Positions 45,651 to 57,200 of a stretch of DNA of 64,000 nucleotides are shown one piece after another (the stretch's first letter is position 1; the number at the start of each line of letters is the position of its first letter). Both the position numbers and the translations under genes were made by a program. This stretch comes from Apostichopus japonicus (lineage: Eukaryota > Echinodermata > Holothuroidea > Aspidochirotida > Stichopodidae): positions 17,304,269 through 17,368,268 of the forward strand of contig NC_092572.1 in the NCBI RefSeq assembly GCF_037975245.1, given 5' to 3'. The notes beneath the pieces were generated by a model. It made no database searches. It was not told where the DNA came from and saw nothing but the letters and a program-made list of their open reading frames with translations.

Positions 45651-46481
45651 GTTCCCCCACCAGAGAAGATTGATTTTGCTTCTCCCAAACTGGCAAGCAA
45701 ATGGCAACACTGGAAAGAAGAATTCAAGATATGCAGAACTGGCAATGTCTGACAAAGATGATAAGTTAAAGGAAAAATGTGCCTCTATCTTATGGGCACT
45801 ACCGGACGTGAGATATATGAGACTATAAAACCGTTACCAGCTGCAGGCGCTGCCGATGTTTCCCCGAAAATTGGAGAGCTCCTCACACTCTTTGATGCCT
45901 ACTGCAACCCAAAGCAAAATGAAACTGTAGAAAGATACAAATTCTTCACGAGATTTCAGGAGCCAGGGGAGCAGTTGGACAGATACATCACTGAACTCAA
46001 AGTCCTGGCACAAACATATAACTTTGAATCATTGCATGACCCGCTTGTCCAGGATAGGATCGTGTGTGGTATCACAAATTCGGCACTCAGAGAGCGATTA
46101 CTATGGGCACAGAAACTTACCCTGAAATCATGCGAGGATATGTGCCAGTCGGCGGAACTATCCAGAGAAAGGATAAGGACCATCGAGACGAAAACAGAGG
46201 TGCACGCGCTCCGACAAAGCGGGCAAGACGACAGACTTCAGAAATGCAAGTACTGTGGGAACAGACACGTCTTTGGGAAGTACCAGTGTCCTGCATATGG
46301 AAAGACCTGTTCCAAATGCGACAGGAAGAACCATTTTGCAGCTCAATGCAGAACAGCTACACGCAAAGCGTCAGCGAGCGGATCCCAACGGAGTGGACCC
46401 AAAAGGGGCAAAATGAAACGGAAACCGTGGGTAAATGCTGTAGCGGAAGGTGTGTCCAACGTTGGCGACAGTTCCTCCTAG
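45651..46481 (+). pseudogene. Ty3/gypsy gag with zinc knuckle
   Basis: A 5' piece (VPPPEKIDFASPKLASKWQH, from 45651) and the main frame from 45777 share a reading frame, with three stops between them (45750-45768). The capsid region includes LLTLFDAYCNPKQNETVERY, FFTRFQEPGEQLDRYITELK and VQDRIVCGI, classical retrotransposon gag blocks. CKYCGNRHVFGKYQC leads to the CCHC knuckle CSKCDRKNHFAAQC, which binds RNA. The frame ends at TAG 46479-46481; the protease follows in the same frame. Gag would package element RNA into cytoplasmic particles. Confidence 0.85.
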
Positions 46482-47310
46482 TCCCTCTCAGATGATGACT
46501 TCGAGGACGTCAATACGATGAACCTGCTCACTCCTCCAAAGACAGAGAACAATATAAACTATATTAACTATAAGCAACAAAGTCACATTTACGCTGACAT
46601 GAGTATAGATGAAGTAAGAGTCACTTTTCAAATTGATAGCGGGGCAACCTGCAACATCTTACCAAGCTCAGTTATGAAGAAACTAGGTAAGCATAACATT
46701 AAGCAAACTAGCCAGGTATTATCAATGTACAATGAGAGTACCTCAAAGCCAAATGGTAAATGCAAACTAAAATTGGTGAACCCCAAAAACCGAAAGAAAT
46801 ACCGGGCTGAGTTTGTGATTGTTGACAATGATATTGCAATCAATCTGCTGGGCAGCAAAGCAGTCCAGCAGATGGGTCTCATAGAAGTTAGACATGAAAA
46901 CATTGCCAAACCACTAGGCGTCAATGCGATCACGAATGCAAATGATGGTAAAAACGTCAAAGTTGTGAAGGAGGGGCAAATTACTAATGTTGAAAACCTG
47001 TACTAGGAGTACAATGATGTTTTTGAGGGCATAGGTCAACTAGAAGGGGAATATAAACTACAGCTAGATCCCGATGCAGTACCTGTAGTTCATCCACCCC
47101 GTAGGTTCCCTGTGGCAATCCGAGACAACCTCAAAGCAGAATTAGATAGGCTTGTGAAACAAAACATCATAAAGCCAGTTTCAGAGACAACCCCCTAGGT
47201 CTCCAGTCTAGTGACTGTGGTAAAGCCGGGGAAAATGTATCGACCCCAGAGACCTAAACAAGAGTCTCATGCGCAGCCACTATCCGATGCCTACCTTAGA
47301 GGATATGTAT
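46482..47310 (+). pseudogene. Ty3/gypsy protease and start of reverse transcriptase
   Basis: In frame with gag. SLSDDDFEDVN leads to the aspartic protease with the active-site block FQIDSGATCNILP (near 46630-46665) and the flap-side IAINLLGSKAV. After TAG at 47004-47006 the RT leader EYNDVFEGIGQLEGEYKL, PPRRFPVAIRDNLKAELDRL and VKQNIIKPV follows. A further TAG is at 47196-47198, then a frameshift near 47240 within the KPGK block; YPMPTLEDM is readable in another frame. The element stops near 47315, where a Penelope-like tail begins. RNase H, integrase and 3' LTR are absent. Confidence 0.82.
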
Positions 47311-47315
47311 GTATA

Positions 47316-48045
47316 TTGAATTGTAGAAAATGAGACTTCAACAAGCACAGTACAAGAAAGTATACAAAGCTGTATGTTCCAATATTTCGCCGGTTAAGGC
47401 TTTATCAAGGAATGAGGTGCAAACTACCGACTCTGTGTATATAAGTAAAAACTTTAAAACCAATTCCCCTGAGCTGAAACGCACCAGCGAACAAACTGTA
47501 TTCGGAGCGAACAGACGGACCAGCAAGATGTGAATAGCTTAAATATCCAATTGACATCCAGCACAGCCATTCATTAAGTTATTACTGGCTTTAATGGTAA
47601 GGGCTTCGATTATTTTTCTTTCACTGGTATTCGGTAAGTTGTGATGTAGGATTTGCAATTGATATTTTCTCCAGATTTTGGATTTATATTGTGAGTTTGT
47701 AAATGAGTGTATATGGTCTGTTTAGTCATACGTAGATGTTCTTTTATTCTCGTTCCAATGGTGCATCCCGTTTCGCCAATGTATGTATACGAGCAAAGAT
47801 TGCATTTAATCTTGTAGACACAGTTTTGGCTAAACAGATATTCTTCTTTACAGCGATTTTGCAGGTGTCGCAGTTGGGTCGGCAACCCTGTTTGTCACGT
47901 GGCGCGGAAAACAAACTCGCTGATGGATTACCTCTCATGAAGTGTGTTCTCAGATTTGTAATGCCCAATCTGCTGATTGTTGCCAGGGTCTACCGTTTTA
48001 CCTGTATGTTCTCGTTCACAAATGGTACTTTTAGGTAAATTTTTT
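47316..48045 (-). mobile_element. Penelope-like element, 3' fragment
   Basis: Minus-strand frames give a Cys-rich lead (GCRPNCDTCKIAVKKNICLA) and then VYKIKCNLCSYTYIGETGCT with RIKEHL, a GIY-YIG endonuclease core (GIY as VYKI, YIG as YIGE), in two frames split near 47820. A short tail in a third frame reads IIEALTIKASNNLMN, and about 250 bp of 3' sequence follows. The RT half is missing. Different subfamily from the copy at 25403-27915, judging by the Cys pattern. Confidence 0.72.
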
Positions 48046-48194
48046 GATCTTCCGATGGTCTAGTAGGGGTGATTATTGTGTGTTTCATGGTTTTTGCTTT
48101 TGTTCCAGCAGTTTGAAAGACTTTTGGGAAACATCTTTTATATACATGACATTACTGACATTCTCTTGTTTGTGATTTGCTTTCTCCATCTCTT

Positions 48195-48941
48195 TGCCCG
48201 TGGTATCATTTCTAAGTTGAAACACTATTTTCCTCAGAATATTCTTAGAATGCTTTACCAAACATTAGTGTTCCCCCATTTTTCATATTGCTCTATAATC
48301 TGGTCTGGCACCCATAATGTTTATCTTCACCCTCTTGAAATCCTACAAAAGAAAGTCATTCGTCACATAACTCATTCTGAATATCGTGAACACACCAGCT
48401 CACTTTTCAAATTGCTCAACTTATTAAAATTTAACGATATTGTTAGGCTGAATGTAGCCACATTCTTTTACAAGGCTTGGAATGGCTTACTTCCTGCAGC
48501 CTTTCATGACTTATTTACTATTAACAGCGCCATACATAGTCACCGCACTAGAAGTGCCGGTCAAGCACACCACAACTTATGTAATACAACATTTGGTACG
48601 TTAAGTTTAAAGAATCGTGCTATGAGGACATGGAATGATCTAACTGCTACTATAAAATCTAAACCATCTAAAGAAACATTTAGAAAAGCACTAAAAAAAG
48701 AAGTAATTTCTCAGTATTGATACATCGTTTATATTGTATGTTATTAATTATTCTTTATTAAGACACTAGTTATATTTTCATTTATGTATATATGCTTTTT
48801 GTTTGTTTTTTGTTTTCCCGTTCTTTCTTTCTTTCTTTCCTGGGAGTCCTTTACCTTGTTAAGCCTGAATTGGCTTTTTAGAGGACTTCCCTCCACATGT
48901 ATATATCCAGTGGAAAATCAAATAAATCAAATCAAATCAAA
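48195..48941 (+). mobile_element. LINE 3' fragment (CR1/L2/Jockey group)
   Basis: An open frame to TGA 48718-48720 reads KLKHYFPQNILRMLYQTLVF, PHFSYCSIIWSGTHNVYLHP, LEILQKKVIRHITH, then LLKFNDIVRLNVATFFYKAW and a basic end FRKALKKEVISQY. This is the RT thumb and C-terminal part of CR1/L2-like LINEs. The 3' UTR contains (CTTT)n and ends in a TCAAA repeat at about 48918-48941, the slippage tail of this group. It is 5' truncated at about 48195, close to the Penelope-like fragment. Confidence 0.72.
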
Positions 48942-50723
48942 ATTCCAGCCTTGTGACGCAGATCTAAGGCATTCCATATTTTAGAATGAAAGCTTGAAAG
49001 CTTTGAAACCTATATATTTTATTGATGAAAGTGATAGCTAGTTCTGTAAAATATATACAACAGGCATCCATGGAAGTGCATGTTTCCACCTGATACGCTA
49101 CCACAAGCTATATTCTCAGTGATTGGGCCATGGTCTACATACATGCACATCAGGCAAAGAATTTCACAATTTTAGCTGCTTGCTAAAACTTGTCAGTGCA
49201 TGATAAATTTACAGGCTAAAAACCATTTTTCTTGAATTGTTGCAAGAGGGAAAGGATAATTTGAAATTTTTGAAGAAAAATGACAGGGCATCATTTCTCT
49301 TCTGGCAAACAGCAAAATCAATTTTGTATTTAGCCAGTAAATATCCCAAATTGTGAAGCCTGCATGTACTGCACTCTAGTCCTGAAATAACATTGTTGGC
49401 TTTTAATATGTTATAATCAAATGTGATGTCAGATTATAAAGTTGCTACTCATTAGGGACAATGTGGCAGAAAAGAACTGTCTAGACGGTTACAGAATTTT
49501 TAACAAACATAAAGGAAAGAGGGCAAAAGAGAGAAATAATTGTACACTATAATACTTACCACGGGTTTATGTATTGCTTCAATATTATTGAGAGTTAGCT
49601 GGTAACATGTAGTGGATTCTTCAGCATTGATCATCATGCTGTTCATTCACTCTAGGAATCTGGTCAGCATTCTTCTGGAAAAGATCCTGACATTGAGACT
49701 CACTTTTAACCTTGCTGGCTGCTGATAATAGTGACTGCAACATGTCTTACTTTGTTCTCAGTTGATTCATAAACATCTTCTGAAAGCTATTTGAACACAT
49801 TTTTGTTTTTCCTCTGCAAGCACCTTTTTACAGCAGGGTAGGAATTCAGATTCTCATGTAAATACTAAATATTCATGTCCTGAAAGAAAAAAAGGAAAAT
49901 GGGTAAAAGTTGATCAATATTAATATATAATTTGAAACAATGTACTGTATACAAATAGTACTACTAGGCTATGGTACCGGGTCAAATAATTTTGACTCAA
50001 CCATATACTCGTTACCGTCCACCCTGTGATGTTTATTGATCTGTGCACTTCCATGAATGAATTGATTTTAGAAAAATATTGTAACCTACTGAATAATCTA
50101 TGAGATACTTCTTTCCCCTTCAAATTTATGCTCAAATTTGATGGCCACAATTAAAGACACATCTCTGACCATTCTGTATCTGGTACGGATAGCCTGTATG
50201 ACGCTATGAGTATGACTTAATGTTAAAATGTTGAGTAAGCCTGGACTAAACTAATGTAATCTGGTCTGAGTGTTTGTGCCTTCAGTTTTTTTTTTCCCTC
50301 TCTCTATAGGATCCTTCATGGGGACTTAAGTTTCCCTCCTGATCTTTTTTTTTATCTACTTAACTAAACTAAACTAATAAAACTGTATAATATAAGGCTG
50401 GGTTTTGCAAAACATCCCTTTCACAACTTAACAGTTGGGGTGACAAAAGCATTGAGGCTAATTATTTTTGCGTGGACCAGTTCCGCGAACAACATGTATT
50501 TGTATTCTTTCTCACTTCTCAAGTACTTTTACATCCAATACCCTATATCGTGTTTACAAATTTATGCTTTTATATGCTATGAAATTGGACATCATTGAAG
50601 CTCATAAAACTTCCAACGAACCCCTATTGGTAATAACACAATATGAATAATAAAAATAAATATTTACCAGTTACAGGGTCACAGATAGCCTATACTGTAC
50701 TCTGTAGCTTCACTCAACCTTCA
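48942..50723. other. No gene recognised; one LINE-like tail
   Basis: Unique AT-rich sequence. Near 50340-50390, CCTCTCTCTATAGGATCC is followed by an ACTAA repeat tail (TTAACTAAACTAAACTAA), which may be a very short LINE 3' end. No coding frame is supported. Confidence 0.4.
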
Positions 50724-51154
50724 GGTGGCATACTCCTATTAGAGTCTATATCCATCCGCTCGATTGTTCTCCGTCAGGAAAAGTGCTAAAAAAGCAGCAT
50801 GAGAACATTTTTTTTGACCTGTTATCAATCATAGTCTAGTTTTTTGTGGCTTGCATGTTGAAGAACATGAATAGAAGTACATGTGGTGAGAAAATTTGGT
50901 CGATTGAGGCAATTTTAAACCCCTTTAGGCCTCCCCGGAGCAGCGTAGGAAATTTGTTTACCAATCAGTGAAGAGGTTTGTTTACAAGTGACGAAAAGTT
51001 CCGGCTCGGAAAGCCAAAAATCTACATGGTCATGATACGGAAAATTGATAGTGCCATGAAAGGCCAACTTGTCGGCTATGCGGTGATGGGTAGCGTTTAG
51101 CTAGTGAAAACTTCAATCTAGACTTAGAAACCACATTACTGGGCGTATACTACC
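50724..51154. mobile_element. GGTRGCATAC-family MITE, inverted copy
   Basis: Starts GGTGGCATACTCCTATTAG and ends GGGCGTATACTACC. It is the inverse of 42072-42539 over its length, apart from a deletion of about 35 bp near its right end. It lies about 95 bp left of the satellite array. Confidence 0.7.
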
Positions 51155-51249
51155 AAAGGAACATAGACTTGTCAAATCGTTTCCTATGGAACGCCTAAAG
51201 GACTGTATTCTTTGGATAATTCACTATGTCGTCGAATATAAATTGACTG

Positions 51250-54200
51250 AAACTGAGATATTAGGCCGATTAAGCTCCCCGTGTAGGCACTTGCTGTAAA
51301 AGATCGGCAAAAGACGTCATCACCCGGGGTTCGAACCAGGGATGCAAAAGAGAGTCTCGATCATGAGCTCGTACAGTGCGCCGAGCCATCCCGCCACTGT
51401 ATGGACTGAGATATTAGGTGGATTAACTAATACTTACAGCTCCCCGTGTAGGCACTTGCTGTAAAAGATCGGCAAAAGACGTCATCACCCGGGGTTCGAA
51501 CCAGGGATGCAAAAGAGAGTCTCGATCATGAGCTCGTACAGTGCGCCGAGCCATCCCGCCACTGTATGGACTGAGATATTAGGTGGATTAACTAATACTT
51601 ACAGCTCCCCGTGTAGGCACTTGCTGTAAAAGATCGGCAAAAGACGTCATCACCCGGGGTTCGAACCAGGGATGCAAAAGAGAGTCTCGATCATGAGCTC
51701 GTACAGTGCGCCGAGCCATCCCGCCACTGTATGGACTGAGATATTAGGTGGATTAACTAATACTTACAGCTCCCCGTGTAGGCACTTGCTGTAAAAGATC
51801 GGCAAAAGACGTCATCACCCGGGGTTCGAACCAGGGATGCAAAAGAGAGTCTCGATCATGAGCTCGTACAGTGCGCCGAGCCATCCCGCCACTGTATGGA
51901 CTGAGATATTAGGTGGATTAACTAATACTTACAGCTCCCCGTGTAGGCACTTGCTGTAAAAGATCGGCAAAAGACGTCATCACCCGGGGTTCGAACCAGG
52001 GATGCAAAAGAGAGTCTCGATCATGAGCTCGTACAGTGCGCCGAGCCATCCCGCCACTGTATGGACTGAGATATTAGGTGGATTAACTAATACTTACAGC
52101 TCCCCGTGTAGGCACTTGCTGTAAAAGATCGGCAAAAGACGTCATCACCCGGGGTTCGAACCAGGGATGCAAAAGAGAGTCTCGATCATGAGCTCGTACA
52201 GTGCGCCGAGCCATCCCGCCACTGTATGGACTGAGATATTAGGTGGATTAACTAATACTTACAGCTCCCCGTGTAGGCACTTGCTGTAAAAGATCGGCAA
52301 AAGACGTCATCACCCGGGGTTCGAACCAGGGATGCAAAAGAGAGTCTCGATCATGAGCTCGTACAGTGCGCCGAGCCATCCCGCCACTGTATGGACTGAG
52401 ATATTAGGTGGATTAACTAATACTTACAGCTCCCCGTGTAGGCACTTGCTGTAAAAGATCGGCAAAAGACGTCATCACCCGGGGTTCGAACCAGGGATGC
52501 AAAAGAGAGTCTCGATCATGAGCTCGTACAGTGCGCCGAGCCATCCCGCCACTGTATGGACTGAGATATTAGGTGGATTAACTAATACTTACAGCTCCCC
52601 GTGTAGGCACTTGCTGTAAAAGATCGGCAAAAGACGTCATCACCCGGGGTTCGAACCAGGGATGCAAAAGAGAGTCTCGATCATGAGCTCGTACAGTGCG
52701 CCGAGCCATCCCGCCACTGTATGGACTGAGATATTAGGTGGATTAACTAATACTTACAGCTCCCCGTGTAGGCACTTGCTGTAAAAGATCGGCAAAAGAC
52801 GTCATCACCCGGGGTTCGAACCAGGGATGCAAAAGAGAGTCTCGATCATGAGCTCGTACAGTGCGCCGAGCCATCCCGCCACTGTATGGACTGAGATATT
52901 AGGTGGATTAACTAATACTTACAGCTCCCCGTGTAGGCACTTGCTGTAAAAGATCGGCAAAAGACGTCATCACCCGGGGTTCGAACCAGGGATGCAAAAG
53001 AGAGTCTCGATCATGAGCTCGTACAGTGCGCCGAGCCATCCCGCCACTGTATGGACTGAGATATTAGGTGGATTAACTAATACTTACAGCTCCCCGTGTA
53101 GGCACTTGCTGTAAAAGATCGGCAAAAGACGTCATCACCCGGGGTTCGAACCAGGGATGCAAAAGAGAGTCTCGATCATGAGCTCGTACAGTGCGCCGAG
53201 CCATCCCGCCACTGTATGGACTGAGATATTAGGTGGATTAACTAATACTTACAGCTCCCCGTGTAGGCACTTGCTGTAAAAGATCGGCAAAAGACGTCAT
53301 CACCCGGGGTTCGAACCAGGGATGCAAAAGAGAGTCTCGATCATGAGCTCGTACAGTGCGCCGAGCCATCCCGCCACTGTATGGACTGAGATATTAGGTG
53401 GATTAACTAATACTTACAGCTCCCCGTGTAGGCACTTGCTGTAAAAGATCGGCAAAAGACGTCATCACCCGGGGTTCGAACCAGGGATGCAAAAGAGAGT
53501 CTCGATCATGAGCTCGTACAGTGCGCCGAGCCATCCCGCCACTGTATGGACTGAGATATTAGGTGGATTAACTAATACTTACAGCTCCCCGTGTAGGCAC
53601 TTGCTGTAAAAGATCGGCAAAAGACGTCATCACCCGGGGTTCGAACCAGGGATGCAAAAGAGAGTCTCGATCATGAGCTCGTACAGTGCGCCGAGCCATC
53701 CCGCCACTGTATGGACTGAGATATTAGGTGGATTAACTAATACTTACAGCTCCCCGTGTAGGCACTTGCTGTAAAAGATCGGCAAAAGACGTCATCACCC
53801 GGGGTTCGAACCAGGGATGCAAAAGAGAGTCTCGATCATGAGCTCGTACAGTGCGCCGAGCCATCCCGCCACTGTATGGACTGAGATATTAGGTGGATTA
53901 ACTAATACTTACAGCTCCCCGTGTAGGCACTTGCTGTAAAAGATCGGCAAAAGACGTCATCACCCGGGGTTCGAACCAGGGATGCAAAAGAGAGTCTCGA
54001 TCATGAGCTCGTACAGTGCGCCGAGCCATCCCGCCACTGTATGGACTGAGATATTAGGTGGATTAACTAATACTTACAGCTCCCCGTGTAGGCACTTGCT
54101 GTAAAAGATCGGCAAAAGACGTCATCACCCGGGGTTCGAACCAGGGATGCAAAAGAGAGTCTCGATCATGAGCTCGTACAGTGCGCCGAGCCATCCCGCC

Positions 54201-57200
54201 ACTGTATGGACTGAGATATTAGGTGGATTAACTAATACTTACAGCTCCCCGTGTAGGCACTTGCTGTAAAAGATCGGCAAAAGACGTCATCACCCGGGGT
54301 TCGAACCAGGGATGCAAAAGAGAGTCTCGATCATGAGCTCGTACAGTGCGCCGAGCCATCCCGCCACTGTATGGACTGAGATATTAGGTGGATTAACTAA
54401 TACTTACAGCTCCCCGTGTAGGCACTTGCTGTAAAAGATCGGCAAAAGACGTCATCACCCGGGGTTCGAACCAGGGATGCAAAAGAGAGTCTCGATCATG
54501 AGCTCGTACAGTGCGCCGAGCCATCCCGCCACTGTATGGACTGAGATATTAGGTGGATTAACTAATACTTACAGCTCCCCGTGTAGGCACTTGCTGTAAA
54601 AGATCGGCAAAAGACGTCATCACCCGGGGTTCGAACCAGGGATGCAAAAGAGAGTCTCGATCATGAGCTCGTACAGTGCGCCGAGCCATCCCGCCACTGT
54701 ATGGACTGAGATATTAGGTGGATTAACTAATACTTACAGCTCCCCGTGTAGGCACTTGCTGTAAAAGATCGGCAAAAGACGTCATCACCCGGGGTTCGAA
54801 CCAGGGATGCAAAAGAGAGTCTCGATCATGAGCTCGTACAGTGCGCCGAGCCATCCCGCCACTGTATGGACTGAGATATTAGGTGGATTAACTAATACTT
54901 ACAGCTCCCCGTGTAGGCACTTGCTGTAAAAGATCGGCAAAAGACGTCATCACCCGGGGTTCGAACCAGGGATGCAAAAGAGAGTCTCGATCATGAGCTC
55001 GTACAGTGCGCCGAGCCATCCCGCCACTGTATGGACTGAGATATTAGGTGGATTAACTAATACTTACAGCTCCCCGTGTAGGCACTTGCTGTAAAAGATC
55101 GGCAAAAGACGTCATCACCCGGGGTTCGAACCAGGGATGCAAAAGAGAGTCTCGATCATGAGCTCGTACAGTGCGCCGAGCCATCCCGCCACTGTATGGA
55201 CTGAGATATTAGGTGGATTAACTAATACTTACAGCTCCCCGTGTAGGCACTTGCTGTAAAAGATCGGCAAAAGACGTCATCACCCGGGGTTCGAACCAGG
55301 GATGCAAAAGAGAGTCTCGATCATGAGCTCGTACAGTGCGCCGAGCCATCCCGCCACTGTATGGACTGAGATATTAGGTGGATTAACTAATACTTACAGC
55401 TCCCCGTGTAGGCACTTGCTGTAAAAGATCGGCAAAAGACGTCATCACCCGGGGTTCGAACCAGGGATGCAAAAGAGAGTCTCGATCATGAGCTCGTACA
55501 GTGCGCCGAGCCATCCCGCCACTGTATGGACTGAGATATTAGGTGGATTAACTAATACTTACAGCTCCCCGTGTAGGCACTTGCTGTAAAAGATCGGCAA
55601 AAGACGTCATCACCCGGGGTTCGAACCAGGGATGCAAAAGAGAGTCTCGATCATGAGCTCGTACAGTGCGCCGAGCCATCCCGCCACTGTATGGACTGAG
55701 ATATTAGGTGGATTAACTAATACTTACAGCTCCCCGTGTAGGCACTTGCTGTAAAAGATCGGCAAAAGACGTCATCACCCGGGGTTCGAACCAGGGATGC
55801 AAAAGAGAGTCTCGATCATGAGCTCGTACAGTGCGCCGAGCCATCCCGCCACTGTATGGACTGAGATATTAGGTGGATTAACTAATACTTACAGCTCCCC
55901 GTGTAGGCACTTGCTGTAAAAGATCGGCAAAAGACGTCATCACCCGGGGTTCGAACCAGGGATGCAAAAGAGAGTCTCGATCATGAGCTCGTACAGTGCG
56001 CCGAGCCATCCCGCCACTGTATGGACTGAGATATTAGGTGGATTAACTAATACTTACAGCTCCCCGTGTAGGCACTTGCTGTAAAAGATCGGCAAAAGAC
56101 GTCATCACCCGGGGTTCGAACCAGGGATGCAAAAGAGAGTCTCGATCATGAGCTCGTACAGTGCGCCGAGCCATCCCGCCACTGTATGGACTGAGATATT
56201 AGGTGGATTAACTAATACTTACAGCTCCCCGTGTAGGCACTTGCTGTAAAAGATCGGCAAAAGACGTCATCACCCGGGGTTCGAACCAGGGATGCAAAAG
56301 AGAGTCTCGATCATGAGCTCGTACAGTGCGCCGAGCCATCCCGCCACTGTATGGACTGAGATATTAGGTGGATTAACTAATACTTACAGCTCCCCGTGTA
56401 GGCACTTGCTGTAAAAGATCGGCAAAAGACGTCATCACCCGGGGTTCGAACCAGGGATGCAAAAGAGAGTCTCGATCATGAGCTCGTACAGTGCGCCGAG
56501 CCATCCCGCCACTGTATGGACTGAGATATTAGGTGGATTAACTAATACTTACAGCTCCCCGTGTAGGCACTTGCTGTAAAAGATCGGCAAAAGACGTCAT
56601 CACCCGGGGTTCGAACCAGGGATGCAAAAGAGAGTCTCGATCATGAGCTCGTACAGTGCGCCGAGCCATCCCGCCACTGTATGGACTGAGATATTAGGTG
56701 GATTAACTAATACTTACAGCTCCCCGTGTAGGCACTTGCTGTAAAAGATCGGCAAAAGACGTCATCACCCGGGGTTCGAACCAGGGATGCAAAAGAGAGT
56801 CTCGATCATGAGCTCGTACAGTGCGCCGAGCCATCCCGCCACTGTATGGACTGAGATATTAGGTGGATTAACTAATACTTACAGCTCCCCGTGTAGGCAC
56901 TTGCTGTAAAAGATCGGCAAAAGACGTCATCACCCGGGGTTCGAACCAGGGATGCAAAAGAGAGTCTCGATCATGAGCTCGTACAGTGCGCCGAGCCATC
57001 CCGCCACTGTATGGACTGAGATATTAGGTGGATTAACTAATACTTACAGCTCCCCGTGTAGGCACTTGCTGTAAAAGATCGGCAAAAGACGTCATCACCC
57101 GGGGTTCGAACCAGGGATGCAAAAGAGAGTCTCGATCATGAGCTCGTACAGTGCGCCGAGCCATCCCGCCACTGTATGGACTGAGATATTAGGTGGATTA

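Noticed and set aside
51400-51600. snoRNA-like C box (GTGATGA) in each satellite unit
   Set aside because: No D box (CTGA) at a suitable distance on the same strand and no terminal stem pairing.
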